The position numbers and the translations under genes are program-made. Below the pieces are notes generated by a model, which did no database searches, had not been told where the DNA came from, and saw nothing but the letters and a program-made list of their open reading frames with translations. This document shows, piece after piece, positions 27,601-36,600 of a DNA stretch of 64,000 nucleotides (its first letter is position 1; every line of letters starts with the position of its first letter). Source of the stretch: an uncultured Saprospiraceae bacterium (lineage in GTDB: Bacteria > Bacteroidota > Bacteroidia > Chitinophagales > Saprospiraceae); the NCBI GenBank assembly GCA_937139495.1, contig CAKZQC010000050.1:1-64000 (forward strand). The letters are read 5' to 3'.

Positions 27601-28546
27601 CTTGCCCCACACCACCAATATCTAGGTTCCCACCATCTTCCTCTGTAGTTTTTTCCGTCTTAGAGTCCACCAAGTCATCAGAAAAGTCAATGTCTTTTTC
27701 GTCTTCTTCTGATTCTTCTGCTGTTTTTTTGTCGTCCTCTTCTCCTTGCTCCCCTTCTGCTTTAGGAGTAGCAGCTACTGGTTCTGCTTCTTGATTCAGA
27801 TTATTGGTTAGTTCGCCTTCTTCTTTTTCCTTCGCTTTATCTACATTCGCTGCAATCTCATCCGTCTCCGCTTCTGGCTCTTCCTCTGGTACTTGATCAC
27901 CTTTATCTATATTTTCGACACTGGGTTGTTTTTGGCCTTTCGACTCCTCCTCTGGCTTAATCTCTTCTTTGGAGGCAGCATCTGTCGGTGTGTCTTCTTC
28001 TGTAGTAGTAGTTGGCGTTTCTGCTACAGCAGTCTCTGAAATGTCCTTTTTGGGTTGCTCTTTCTCTGTTGCCGTCTCGGGCGACACAGCGTCCGTAGGT
28101 ACTTCTTGCTTCAACTCACTGGGGTCTGGTCCTTTTTGATTTTTGAGCTTTAGCTTCTCAAATGCTTTTTCTTTTAGCTTCAATAGTCCACCTTTGGCAT
28201 TATCTACTCCTTCCTTGACCGCTCCAGTAGCATTATCTATTCTTTCTTGGGCTGCTAATTTTACATCAGAAACACCTTGTTGTGCCTTGGCTTTGACTTC
28301 GTTTACTTTTTCCGCCATATCGGTATTGGCAACTTTGTCTTTGATGTCACTTACTTTATTTTGTACTGTCTGACTAGCGTGTGCCATACTGTTTTGCACA
28401 TCCGAATTGAGTCCTGATAGCATGCCGCCAGCATTGTCGAGCTGTCGTTGGGCATTCATACCCAACTGAGACATCGTCTGGTCAGCGGCTTCTCTAATTT
28501 TTTCTGCTTTGATACGGAGTGGTGTCTTGTTGTCTTTAGGCTTCAT
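21671..28546 (-). CDS. Giant 2291-residue repetitive charged protein, unknown function
   Basis: There is no signal peptide. Residues 1-135 are amphipathic, LEA-like helical repeats (VQNKVSDIKDKVAN, QQGVSDVKLAAQERIDNAT). Residues 140-350 are acidic and low-complexity. From about 415 come repeated modules of roughly 80-100 residues: a Gly/aromatic helix (SSYFAGYNQGIREGQ, AFLAAFNGTYMAA, AGFIYGFNSAYY) then D-P-x-F and G-x-x-x-G (DPDFKEGTELG, DPVFREEYEKGNQLG, DPIFKLALAAGNVKG); weaker copies continue to about 1750. A second acidic stretch and a coiled coil precede a glycine-rich beta C-terminal part (SGSIAYSGGGLNIQGG, GGSITIDQGGFEFTAGG). The layout resembles very large proteins of some Bacteroidota contractile-injection loci, but no core genes are nearby, so that link is speculative. 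Confidence 0.9.
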   Translation of the reverse strand: MKPKDNKTPLRIKAEKIREAADQTMSQLGMNAQRQLDNAGGMLSGLNSDVQNSMAHASQTVQNKVSDIKDKVANTDMAEKVNEVKAKAQQGVSDVKLAAQERIDNATGAVKEGVDNAKGGLLKLKEKAFEKLKLKNQKGPDPSELKQEVPTDAVSPETATEKEQPKKDISETAVAETPTTTTEEDTPTDAASKEEIKPEEESKGQKQPSVENIDKGDQVPEEEPEAETDEIAANVDKAKEKEEGELTNNLNQEAEPVAATPKAEGEQGEEDDKKTAEESEEDEKDIDFSDDLVDSKTEKTTEEDGGNLDIGGVGQEAKDATEEAPKELTPEQKAAQEEEEKRYAAEQEIEENQQKAKKIGLDTGRSKGFGKIMTPNEKDDDYTISDLPKDTTWDEWAGAQHAVAKADEEALGSVKGAGYKSSYFAGYNQGIREGQALLQQELAAKKAKKAEENLKDPDFKEGTELGTLVATLTVKGEKTLDYTDAKNNTYTGVNVEEAKLNGFKGVGLDKVAKDEAQTAKYKGAFLAAFNGTYMAAAQKQQQGPTHQEKLEDPVFREEYEKGNQLGRGEGNVAELTEIKKDYFTKESREKTKGNPTYKKQRAGFIYGFNSAYYQQIEEEKAAKKAAYKAKVEDPIFKLALAAGNVKGILLAALQDKKPAEVVGDDQVLAEAGINFTVPPNIAQIVKTDNVDGQQEGWSKEVEKKRKQEEYAAEGYRGGIRQGYDIGNRSKAIYAHNKQKMHPDYQRLLNEKQTVVVREGIEKEANHGMMQETSSKPEPVKWNKGKQAAYFKYILDFGSADDNRRAAAQTLLSNRRAEMEKAPELYRKAYYNEYNTFYKNIYNKNGAEAAAINIGLASVAWGGKKGSEEREIFNKSKEIATKEQNQKTAIQEAKLSTIGKQEALERLSAGVSAERKKLTDKINGLKGDESTEKGKAALSAKKARLNAMVINGREQVLAEKRAKENEGSSERDIKEKTARIAESKSGWSPELIKKAQSLFEQGAAEGYSKAYKESSEKIKKGSGPEEPVGDSKDAEKGTTVLAQRISSMRSSLASKYPEEVEDLLAAFYAGYNKDEGDLVRGDIGVSVQENTKYGYAHGVICGVSHGEGYVLGENDPTVEAKPEGTAEQKKAFLSGFAQGARKASFDDFKKAAMGSDKELKDLLYKEENDETKKFDPATQARVNAKSDFTKLIYMQMGVADTKNLPSTLKDSSGGAVTVDENTCKGLYEDRLGLAREVGLYYKNTEGKAVERHFEEKLRAEAPSEKLTDEERAVLDTKKVEQKDAYFDEYEAAYYAELGKIETEAEAVKLSEWHKALGYKEGFLRATSGMEVDLPSELAEVSMPDNEVEAKGIREKADYMTANQSGYILGIKYKTGEISADELHGALDEESFLDTGYGSARKLGQQQGIAAAESEDCNSILPGLYTDLAEVAATEVPEDVQQAYEEMFWKAKDARGGEMDGIRIVAEKLDAYALGDYYKVMGAEDKEVAGKKKRAVKDANVYENAFINAREAARQSDDLEGLKEEKVDKKPTELLKTKKQVVLEKATKAALKDAHEDTYTVPKLKDAVKKKADDLEVPTLEEIIAEVNGEEEEVDIDNLLMQFKDDDEEKAFEQEYFTLYWNTRDKRTGEVLALRLLMHKKVLLKDGKVEMQGIKLENQMILVNNLVNETAPAVYDGKVLVHDVAVFETAFDDIILLTEDIADKEALLEEMKSSEQLEVSELIEEKRAEQIAAAEEEINKNAKGLAYLYGYNAAAIDMLAYREGDFLGKILGFNISDPKTTEKYASTKDQLMPESLSYLTDTPEVSHSDADEYVEDVAERVEDLVDTDSEDPFLVDTLEEIIGKDIEVEANSMGMDMGMGMQEETPAPKAASKKEINLNEKQLEELRELLQDKIKQSKDGAKSDAVRDYASTFTFDLQQEPTADTSANENEKPLTEKEKKEQQALENALNQEQDSDEEYDYGQGSDDNDTEEQTDDNTGQSDTENEETNEDIPTVSSDISFGSLPIINTFGEQEQLLESRRANVIASRNEVWKLDDKILQLQNGLPNGDRTIEGLTEKIESLEANTNRTTLQDKNLVNYESKRKKLELLREEDQKSIDALTQDLDKKRAEINQAADDVQDFIGQNLVLKTQKDSNTTNQILDYLDYFIETLQLSGSIAYSGGGLNIQGGSTIIVEKNAEDVFLGGSITIDQGGFEFTAGGLEYIENKNKIILTQGSAIVPKLEGASNQSVQGNYTFDVLSFNLNQGVHHQLKLQNEELKAGTVPNSTGARKKTPFRAKLDSDAPQNTETKTDL

Positions 28547-28761
28547 GAGTACCGTTTGTAGGTGTGGATAGCAAATCGAAATGTTTATGAAATGGGAGTA
28601 TCTCCAACTTCATTGATAAAAAGCACCTACAAAATAGCTTATTTAAACTAATAAAAGAAACATTATTGCACAAAAGTGGCAGTAGAAACCCTCATAAAAT
28701 TTATTCCCCCATCAAAAAAGCTATCTTTACATGATTTCAATCTAAAAATTACTACTTTCTT

Positions 28762-29214
28762 ATGAATAAATATCTGTTTGTATCTTTTCTTTGCCTTGCT
28801 TGCCATAGCACTATTTTGGCTCAAGGCACGCCCAATGTCAAGTTTATCAATATGTCGGAAATGCTACCCTACATTTTCCCTTTTTATGTCGTCACGATGT
28901 TGTCGCTGGGTTTATTTTTGCACAAGCTCATGCGTCCCAAATTTCCTACACGTTGGCTGTATATCAGTACGCTGATTGCCATCATTGGTTCTGGTGTGCT
29001 TGCTCTCAAATTTGAAGATTTCAAAACCGCTAATCTTACTCCTTCCGACCAAGAAAAAACACGTATTAATGAAAATGTAGTAAGAGCCGAAAAAAGCGAT
29101 CAAAATGAGCTAATGGCAGACTTCTGGCGAATTTCGCTACCCAATGTTACGCTATTATTACTAGGTATGCTGGTCGATTACAAAAACAAACAAGAAGCTA
29201 CTCAAATTGAATAA
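28762..29214 (+). CDS. Small membrane protein, unknown
   Basis: The 150-residue protein has an N-terminal signal or anchor (YLFVSFLCLACHSTILA), then hydrophobic segments LPYIFPFYVVTMLSLGLFL and WLYISTLIAIIGSGVLAL, a polar loop, and a last segment ISLPNVTLLLLGMLV. It is an inner membrane protein with three or four passes. No family was recognised. It is divergent from the giant gene; TATCTTTA at 28722-28729 is one base off the Bacteroidota -7 consensus and could be its promoter. A bidirectional terminator follows it. Confidence 0.75.
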   Translation: MNKYLFVSFLCLACHSTILAQGTPNVKFINMSEMLPYIFPFYVVTMLSLGLFLHKLMRPKFPTRWLYISTLIAIIGSGVLALKFEDFKTANLTPSDQEKTRINENVVRAEKSDQNELMADFWRISLPNVTLLLLGMLVDYKNKQEATQIE

Positions 29215-29249
29215 AAAACCAACATTTTGATCAAAAAATTCAAACAAAA

Positions 29250-29285
29250 ACAGGGAAAATATCAATTGATACTTTCCCTGTTTTT
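29250..29285. terminator. Bidirectional intrinsic terminator
   Basis: ACAGGGAAA (29250-29258) pairs with TTTCCCTGT (29273-29281) around a TATCaattGATA inner stem, with A-tracts on the left and T-tracts on the right. It lies between the convergent membrane-protein gene and DUF4293 gene. Confidence 0.9.
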
Positions 29286-29309
29286 CTATCTTGTATTACT
29301 ACAAAAATA

Positions 29310-29729
29310 CTAACGAAGTCTGTCGGCAGAACGCACCAACTTTTCATCTTTTAGTATATTTCTGTTTGCTATATAGGTCAATATGATTGCCATAAGTGGC
29401 ATGACCAAGCCAAATCCAAAAGTGGCTACTTTCATTAATTCAAAAAACCAAAAACCTGCCCAAGCAAGTATTGCAAAACCAAGTAGCAGATTAAGTTTGC
29501 CTACATTCATTTGGAGTTTTCTATTATTGAATAAAAATATACTCAAAAAAGCAAGGAGTGTAACGGCTGCTGCCAGTATTAGTAGCCCATTATTGTCATA
29601 GACATCAAAAACACCATCTGCTAATAAACCATCTGTAGCTTGGTCGCCTTGTGCAAACGGCAAACCAAATAAAGTAGCTCCGCTCAAGGACGCTAATAAT
29701 AGATAAATAGACTGAACTCTTTGTATCAT
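29310..29729 (-). CDS. DUF4293 family membrane protein
   Basis: The start at 29729 gives the family-typical opening MIQRVQSIYLLLASLSGATL. The 139-residue protein has four transmembrane segments: the first as above, then LLILAAAVTLLAFLSIFLF, LNLLLGFAILAWAGFWFFEL, and FGLVMPLMAIILTYIA, followed by a short basic tail. DUF4293 is a small Bacteroidota inner-membrane family with no known role. It is divergent from the thiolase gene. Confidence 0.83.
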   Translation of the reverse strand: MIQRVQSIYLLLASLSGATLFGLPFAQGDQATDGLLADGVFDVYDNNGLLILAAAVTLLAFLSIFLFNNRKLQMNVGKLNLLLGFAILAWAGFWFFELMKVATFGFGLVMPLMAIILTYIANRNILKDEKLVRSADRLR

Positions 29730-29809
29730 AATTTTTTTTTTGAAGTTATTATTCTGAAGTTCTTTCACAGAATGACATACTTTCTGTTCTGTTCCCTTTC
29801 AATTTGTAT

Positions 29810-29817
29810 AAATTTGT
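29810..29817 (+). promoter_or_regulatory. Putative promoter -7 element of the thiolase-BrkB operon
   Basis: TAAATTTG matches the Bacteroidota primary sigma consensus TAnnTTTG exactly and lies about 34 bases before the TTG start codon. No good -33 TTG was found at the expected distance. Confidence 0.4.
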
Positions 29818-29850
29818 GTTCCTTTATGCAAAATTAACACTTTAGTAGAA

Positions 29851-31041
29851 TTGACCAACAAAAATAACAAAATATACGTACTTGCAGCTTGCCGAACACC
29901 TATCGGCAAGCTTTATGGCAGTCTTTCGGGCATTCGCCCTGATGATTTGACCGCATTAGTTATCACTGATTTGCTCCAGCAATCAAAAGTAGATGCTAGC
30001 CAAATAGACCATGTCATGTTGGGCTGTGCCAACCAAGCTGGAGAAGACAATCGCAATATTGCCCGTCAGGCAAGTATATTGGCAGGACTTCCTATGTCCA
30101 CCAATGCAGTGACCTTCAATTCACTTTGTGCCTCTGGAATGGAGGCGATTATTTCGGCCGCTCGAACCATCTACACCAACGAAAATGATGTGGTGATAGC
30201 GGGCGGGGTCGAAAGTATGAGCCGTAGCCCGTGGGTGGTGAATCGCACAAATGGCGACCGATACGATAGCACGATTGGTTGGCGGTTTGTCAATCCTAAG
30301 ATGGCGGCTATCTGTCCGACCTTGTCGATGCCCGAAACGGCAGAGTTGTTATCTGATAAAATGAATATTACCAAAGCGGCACAAGATAAATATGCTTACG
30401 AAAGCAGACAAAAATATCAGGCGGCACTGGCGGCTAATATTTGGCAAGAAGAAGTAGTGCCTGTGGTGACCGAACGTAAAATTTGCACCAAAGATGAACA
30501 ACATCGGTTGTTATCTTTAGAATTGCTCTCAAAATTGCCTACTTTAGTTCCCGATGGGCAATATATTACCGCAGGTAATGCTGCTCGTGTAGGCGATGGT
30601 GCTGCATTGGTGGTCTTGGCTTCTGCTGATTTTGTTGCCAAACATCAGTTGTCACCCATTGCTGTTCTGAAGAACTGGGCAGTTGGTAGTTGTCACCCGT
30701 CCGATATGGGATTGGCGGCAGCCGTAGCGGCTCAAAAATTATTGACTAAAAGTAAGTTAACTATTGACGAAATAAATCGCTTGGAAATAAATGAATCATT
30801 TGCGGTACAAACCTTGGCATGCCAACAGCAATTGGGTGCCAATCCTGCTCTTACCAACGTGCAAGGTGGTGCCTTGTCTATGGGCAACCCGATTGGTATG
30901 GGAGCTGCTCGATTGGTCGTGTCGTTGGCTCATCAACTCAAAAGAATGCCGAACCTACAATATGGCTTGGCAGCTACAAGCGCAGGGCTAGGTATTGGCA
31001 ATGCTATTTTATTAGAATCGTGTTATGGAAAAAAGGTTTAA
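29851..31041 (+). CDS. Thiolase family protein with substituted catalytic residues
   Basis: The 396-residue protein (TTG start, ACRTPIGKLYGSLSGIRPDD near the N terminus) has the full thiolase length and fold. The acyl-accepting Cys is present in FNSLCASGMEA, and GGVESMSRSPWV is canonical. However, the catalytic His of the usual G-H-P-x-G is Asn (SMGNPIGMGAAR) and the second Cys of the usual C-x-G-x-G is Ser (ATSAGLGIG). NEAFA is NESFA. The protein could thus form an acyl-enzyme but may not carry out normal Claisen chemistry. The downstream BrkB-like gene overlaps it by 17 bases, an odd partner for a beta-oxidation enzyme. Confidence 0.88.
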   Translation: MTNKNNKIYVLAACRTPIGKLYGSLSGIRPDDLTALVITDLLQQSKVDASQIDHVMLGCANQAGEDNRNIARQASILAGLPMSTNAVTFNSLCASGMEAIISAARTIYTNENDVVIAGGVESMSRSPWVVNRTNGDRYDSTIGWRFVNPKMAAICPTLSMPETAELLSDKMNITKAAQDKYAYESRQKYQAALAANIWQEEVVPVVTERKICTKDEQHRLLSLELLSKLPTLVPDGQYITAGNAARVGDGAALVVLASADFVAKHQLSPIAVLKNWAVGSCHPSDMGLAAAVAAQKLLTKSKLTIDEINRLEINESFAVQTLACQQQLGANPALTNVQGGALSMGNPIGMGAARLVVSLAHQLKRMPNLQYGLAATSAGLGIGNAILLESCYGKKV

Positions 31042-32212
31042 TAAATTACTGGAACAAGGACAAACCTTAGTTGACGAGATTTATAATCACCCACTAATTC
31101 ATTTTTGGTGGCACCCGATTTATTCTATCTTGTCTGATATGATCAACAACTACAACAAACGGCGAGTAGCTCGATTGGGTGCAGCCTTGGCATATTATAC
31201 TATATTTTCACTGCCTGCTATTATTATTGTTATTGTTGGTTTGGTGGGTTTCTTTTTGGGCGAAGCTGCTGTACGAGGCGAAGTGTATGGCTCGCTGGTT
31301 GATTTTGTAGGGCAAGATGCTGCCGTGCAGATAGAAGCCGCTGTACGCAATACGGGTACCACGGACACCAACTGGTGGGCAGCAGTACTAGGAATTAGTT
31401 TATTGATGTTTGTCGCTACGGGGCTTTTTTATGCCTTGCAAGAAACTCTTAATCTGATATTTGAGGTACAGGAAGTCGAACATAGTGGTATCCGGATTCT
31501 CGAAACCATTATCAATCGCTTATTATCGCTCGGTATGATATTTAGTTTGGGTGGACTGCTGATTGTATCTATTATACTCAATGCTGTTTTATTGGAATTG
31601 AGTACTTATATCAATGCCAATCAAGCATTTGTAATTAGTAAAATACCAGAACAACTCAGCTTTTTGATCAATTATATTGAATACTTTACCGATTATTTTT
31701 TGGTATTGCTCAACTTTATTTTGTCCATTTTCATCATCATGCTGTTTTTTATTATGCTCTATCGCATTTTGCCAGCGGTCAAGATTCCTTGGCGATTTGT
31801 TTTTGGTGGAGCATTGTTCACGTCCGCTTTGTTCTGGATTGGCGAATTGCTAATAGGCTTGTACCTTAAACAGGCTACCGTTATTTCGGCTTATGGTGCT
31901 GCGGGTTCCTTGATTGTCGTCTTAGTTTGGGTATATTATTCTGCTCAAATTATTTTTTTGGGAGCCGAGTTTATTCGAGCATTGACGAAGTACAAAGATT
32001 ATACAATGTTGCCAAAGCGTTTCGCTGTCCGTCGCCAAAACATCAGTACTACCAATGAAGATTTGACCAATATTACTCCACCTGATACCGATGAATCCTT
32101 GCCTATTGAAGTACTATTGCCACTTGACCAACCAATAGACGTTACCATCAAAAAAGCAGTATTAAAAGAAGAAGAACCACCGAAGGAAGACAAATCAAAT
32201 GATGTGGAATGA
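31025..32212 (+). CDS. YihY/BrkB family inner membrane protein
   Basis: The 395-residue protein matches the YihY/virulence factor BrkB family: RRVARLGAALAYYTIFSLPA at the first transmembrane helix, then GFFLGEAAVRGEVYGSLVDF, FYALQETLNLIFEV, and later IPWRFVFGGALFTSALFW and YGAAGSLIVVLVWVYYSAQI with FLGAEFIRALTKYKD. About six transmembrane segments are visible. The acidic C-terminal tail (LKEEEPPKEDKSNDVE) is cytoplasmic. The family was once called ribonuclease BN by mistake; its function is not established. It shares an operon with the thiolase-like gene. Confidence 0.92.
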   Translation: MEKRFNKLLEQGQTLVDEIYNHPLIHFWWHPIYSILSDMINNYNKRRVARLGAALAYYTIFSLPAIIIVIVGLVGFFLGEAAVRGEVYGSLVDFVGQDAAVQIEAAVRNTGTTDTNWWAAVLGISLLMFVATGLFYALQETLNLIFEVQEVEHSGIRILETIINRLLSLGMIFSLGGLLIVSIILNAVLLELSTYINANQAFVISKIPEQLSFLINYIEYFTDYFLVLLNFILSIFIIMLFFIMLYRILPAVKIPWRFVFGGALFTSALFWIGELLIGLYLKQATVISAYGAAGSLIVVLVWVYYSAQIIFLGAEFIRALTKYKDYTMLPKRFAVRRQNISTTNEDLTNITPPDTDESLPIEVLLPLDQPIDVTIKKAVLKEEEPPKEDKSNDVE

Positions 32213-32235
32213 TAATTGTCTTTTTTCTTAGATGC

Positions 32236-32396
32236 AATAGAGGTTATTACGAATAAATTCGTAAAGCGACGAAAATATCTTTTTTCGAGTAGGCAGCGTC
32301 AAGTACTCAATTTCGTAGCTAGGGCTACGAATTTCCGTCTTTCCTTGCTACTCAAAAAAATCTATCTCGCCAACTCTATTCGTAATAACCTCTAAT
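32236..32396. repeat. Long hairpin element, copy B
   Basis: The outer arms TAGAGGTTATTACGAATA (32238-32255) and TATTCGTAATAACCTCTA (32377-32394) pair perfectly over 18 bp. The centre is TTCGTAGC (32312-32319), loop TAGG, GCTACGAA (32324-32331). GAGTAG (32287-32292) pairs with CTACTC (32348-32353). GAAAATATCTTTTT on the left and AAAAAAATCTATCT on the right are shared with the copy at 1911-2084, as is the central GTAGCTAKGGCTAC. It lies between the BrkB-like gene and the MORN-caspase gene. Confidence 0.78.
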
Positions 32397-32434
32397 AAAT
32401 TGAATGCCTTTCTTAGGCTATACTAACCAAAATT

Positions 32435-33664
32435 ATGATGAAACCCTATACGACTGCCAATACCCTGTACCTAACCTTTTTGTTCTTACTTATTTCTATC
32501 TCGGTCTATGCTCAAACAGGCTGTACTACGGGAGATTGCAACAACGGAAAAGGACGCTTCGTGTACTCCAATGGAGATAAATATATTGGGGAATTTAAAG
32601 ACGGCTTACCCGATGGTAGAGGCGTTTATCACTACAACAACGGTGATGTATATAAAGGGCAATGGCTCAAATCAAAACGACAGGGTTATGGCACTTTTAC
32701 TTGGCGCAATGGTGATACTTATATTGGCGAATATGCCAACCATGAACGTAATGGAGAAGGTACCTATGTATTCGCCGATGGCTCAGAACAAAAAGGTATT
32801 TGGAAAAATGGTCGATTTACGGAAGTATCCAAAGAGCAAAAAACAATCGTAGTAGATGCTGAAGAAGAAGAAGACACAAAAACAGATCCTTTCGCAGCAG
32901 TTAGTGCGGCTCCAGAAAAATATGTCGGCAAATACTTCAAAGCATTGGCGAATATTGATACCCAACAGAAAAGAACAGCACTCATTATTGGCAATAGTGC
33001 TTACACAAGCACGCCACTCAAAAACCCCGTCAATGATGCGATTGCGATAGCGGAAGAGCTTCAGCGCTCTGGATTTGACTCTTATGTTTATACCAACTTG
33101 GATCAAAAAACAACCAAAAAAGCAATTCGTGAATTTGGTCAAAAACTGAAGGAAAGAGGTGGTGTAGGATTGTTTTATTATGCAGGACATGGACTGCAAG
33201 CAGAAGGTAGAAACTATCTTATTCCTGTCAATGCAGAAATAAAAAAAGCACAAGACATTGAGTTCGAATCTGTTGATTTGGGTCGTGTATTGGTCGAGCT
33301 CGAATATGCAGAAAATGACATGAATATTCTTATTTTAGATGCTTGTAGAGACAATCCTTACAAGGAAGAATTTGAAAAATCAAAATACAGTAGCTACAAT
33401 GGATTAGCATCTATCGGCTCTGCTCCGTACAATACATTTATTGCTTTTTCGACCGCTCCCGGCTATGCGGCACTAGATGGCGATGGCACCAACGGACTCT
33501 ACACACAAGAACTGCTCAAGGCGATACACGAAAAAGGTTTGGGACTAGAAGAAGTGTTCAAGCAGGTTCGAAAAAACGTCCGAACAACGTCCGAAGGTTT
33601 ACAAATCCCATGGGAAAGCTCTTCTGTTGAAGATGATTTTTATTTCAAAAAAACAGTAGAATAG
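32435..33664 (+). CDS. Secreted MORN-repeat caspase-like (C14) protein
   Basis: The 409-residue protein has a signal peptide (TLYLTFLFLLISISVYAQ), about four MORN repeats at residues 30-135 (GRFVYSNGDKYIGEFKDGLP, HYNNGDVYKGQW, TWRNGDTYIGEYANHERNGE), and a caspase-like peptidase domain from about 180 (RTALIIGNSAYTSTPLKNPV). The catalytic dyad is visible as His in FYYAGHGLQ and Cys in LILDACRDNP. Such metacaspase-like proteases cleave after basic or acidic residues in known cases; the specificity here is unknown. Export is unusual for a caspase fold. It is followed 30 bases later by a large sensor kinase gene. Confidence 0.9.
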   Translation: MMKPYTTANTLYLTFLFLLISISVYAQTGCTTGDCNNGKGRFVYSNGDKYIGEFKDGLPDGRGVYHYNNGDVYKGQWLKSKRQGYGTFTWRNGDTYIGEYANHERNGEGTYVFADGSEQKGIWKNGRFTEVSKEQKTIVVDAEEEEDTKTDPFAAVSAAPEKYVGKYFKALANIDTQQKRTALIIGNSAYTSTPLKNPVNDAIAIAEELQRSGFDSYVYTNLDQKTTKKAIREFGQKLKERGGVGLFYYAGHGLQAEGRNYLIPVNAEIKKAQDIEFESVDLGRVLVELEYAENDMNILILDACRDNPYKEEFEKSKYSSYNGLASIGSAPYNTFIAFSTAPGYAALDGDGTNGLYTQELLKAIHEKGLGLEEVFKQVRKNVRTTSEGLQIPWESSSVEDDFYFKKTVE

Positions 33665-33694
33665 ATTACTTTTCTATTGTTTGAATAATAAGGT

Positions 33695-36600
33695 ATGTCT
33701 AGTATAAAAAAACGATTAACCGTTCGTATTGGAATCTGTTCACTGATAGCATTTTTTGCATTTGTTTTGGGTTTTGTCATTGAGCAAGCTGCCGACCGAA
33801 GCCCTGATGCTGCTACTTATACAGATGATTTAGAACAACAACTTCACCGCACAGAACTAGAAATCGAACAACTGTTCGACAATAGCAATTTCATGTACAA
33901 TGCCGTGGAAGGTTTTCTGGTAGAAGATACTATTGTTAAGTATATCAACAAACCCTATACACTCATTATCTACAATGATAATGACTCCATCGTTTATTGG
34001 AACAATAACAAGACACTACCACTCCAATCTCATATTCAATATAGCGAAGAAGCTTCTACCAAAAAATACGAACTAGGCGAATCGGTTTACCTCAAAAAAA
34101 TACGCCCTTACGATTTTACCATCAACCAAAAAACTTACTATTATAATGTAGTGGTTCTTATTCCCATCTACAAGCATTATTCCATTACCAATACTTATTT
34201 GCACGATTATTTCCCACTAATGCCCGGTGATTTTTCTGAGCGTATTGCTATCAGTAGTACTCCTACAGCTTTCAAGATTAACGATAGTGCAGGCAATAAT
34301 TTGGTCTATCTGACGGGCAAAACAAATGCCCCTTACCAATGGTATATTTTCTTTGCTGCCGTACTCTATTTTTTGGGTAGTATTGTAGTGCTTTTTATGA
34401 TTTATTTTACTGCTACTGCTTTCGCTCAAAAACATAAACCGCTATTGGCGCTCTCTACTTTTTTGTTGGGAGTGTGTACCTTTCGTTTAGTGACCGTCAT
34501 TTTTGATTTTCCGCTTGTAGCACACGACTATGCTTTATTCAATTATCGCCTATCGGATAGCAATGATGTTTGGCTTTACTCTTTGGGTGATTTCTTGATT
34601 GATGTCAGTTTACTTTTGTTTTTCAGTCTCTTTGTTGGTAGAGAATTAGTAAAATACGTCCGCTTATCTGCTGCTTCCAAATTTCAGCAGTTAGCACTCG
34701 TTGCTTTTAGTTATCTATCTGTTTTTGTAGGTATTAGTTTCATACAATTCTCCTTGCGGGATATTGTTATGTCCTCTTATTTGTCGTTTGATTTCGACAA
34801 TTTCTCCCAACTCGAATCCTTTACATTCTTGGGATTATTGGGAATTGGAGCTTTAAATATCTCCTATTTTTCCTTGACGTATTATGTCAACAAATTAGCC
34901 CTAGCGTACAAAATTCCGTTGCAAGAAAGAGTACTCAGCTTTAGTAGTATGTTGCTGCTTACGGTACTTGGCATTACTTACTTTCAATTTCCACACATTG
35001 ATATATTGGTTATTTGCTTTTTTAGTATTGGTCATTTGTTTTTATTGCATCTGTTCTTGCAGAACAAAGCCACTTCGCTAGCATGGGTCAGTATTTGGTT
35101 GTTATTTTTCTCTAGTTTGCTTACGCTAATACTGGAGAATGCACAGATAGACAAAGATACTAAACTTCGGAAAGTTTATGCTGAAAAATTAGCGTTTGAG
35201 CGAGATTTGGAGGCAGAAGCAAATTTTGCACTGATTGCGCCAAAAATACTCGAAGACGGACTCTTAAAAATAGCCCTTAACAACCCCCTTTCTCCTTCGC
35301 CCAGAAAACAAGTCATTGACTTGATTACCTATCGTTATCTTGACAATTATTTCTTTGGAAAATATGACTACGAAGTCCATATTTATACCGAGCAGAAAAA
35401 ACCTTACAAAGGAGAGAAAAAACCTTATGAAGAGATTGCAGACTTGTTGCAAACCAGTACTATTACCTCCAATGATTATCTACAATTTTATTCCAATCCT
35501 ACTGGCAACTATTCTTATATTGCTCAGATTCCGATTGTACAAAATCAATCCTTTTTGGGCAATGTCGTTATTGAATTGACACCAAAACAAGAATTCAAAA
35601 AGGCTAATATTTATGTTGAATTATTGAGTAGAAATAAAGATAGGCTAGAAAATATTTTTAGTCAATATACTTACGCACTCTACAAGTTTGATAACCGCAT
35701 TCAGACCAATGGCTCTATATTCAAAGCCGAATTGCCTTATAATTTCCCCAAACCTCCAATGGGGGAATATTTGATTGTAAAAAATGCCGACGATGTCGAT
35801 AACAACGACAACTACTTGCTGTATCGAGACAATCGAACAGGCAATAATATCAGCATTATTTTGCTGTCGCCAGAGAGTATCTATCAACCCTTTTCGGTCT
35901 TTGCTTATATCTTTTGTTTTGCACTATTTCTATTATTAATATTGCAATTCATTAATTCTACCTTCCGAAGAATCACTAAAATCAATCTACTTCAGGTTCT
36001 CTTTGAGCATTCGCTTCGAGAGCAAATCCAAAAAGGTATTTTGTTGGTTACGCTATCTTCTTTTGTAGCCATTGCATTGATTACGATTATGTATTATCGC
36101 TACGATTATGCCGATTATCACAAGTCTAGATTACTGCGAAAAGTAACCAGCACCGCAAAAACAGCCAGTTGGCAAATTACGCAAAGTAAAGATTCTATTA
36201 TTCAATTGCCTGATGCCAAAGAATTGGCAGACATTCACAAAATAGATGTCAATATTTACTCCTTAGATGGCGACTTAATTTCATCTTCCGAAAAAGTAGT
36301 TTTTGAACGGCATTTGATTAGTAAAAAAATGAATCCTGCGGCATTTATTAAGCTCAAGCAGGAACAACAAAACAAGGTTATTCAGTCTGAAATCATCAAT
36401 CAATTTGAGTACCTATCTGCCTATGTTCCGCTCAAAGATAAGCTAGGCAACACGGTCGCTTTTCTGAACTTGCCGTACGATTTGGCAAGCAATAATAACA
36501 TTGGCTCGCAAGATGTAATTAAGTTTTTGGGTGCACTGCTCAACGTCTATGTACTGTTTCTATTACTAGCAGGCGTTGCTGCATTTATCATAGCCAGTTC

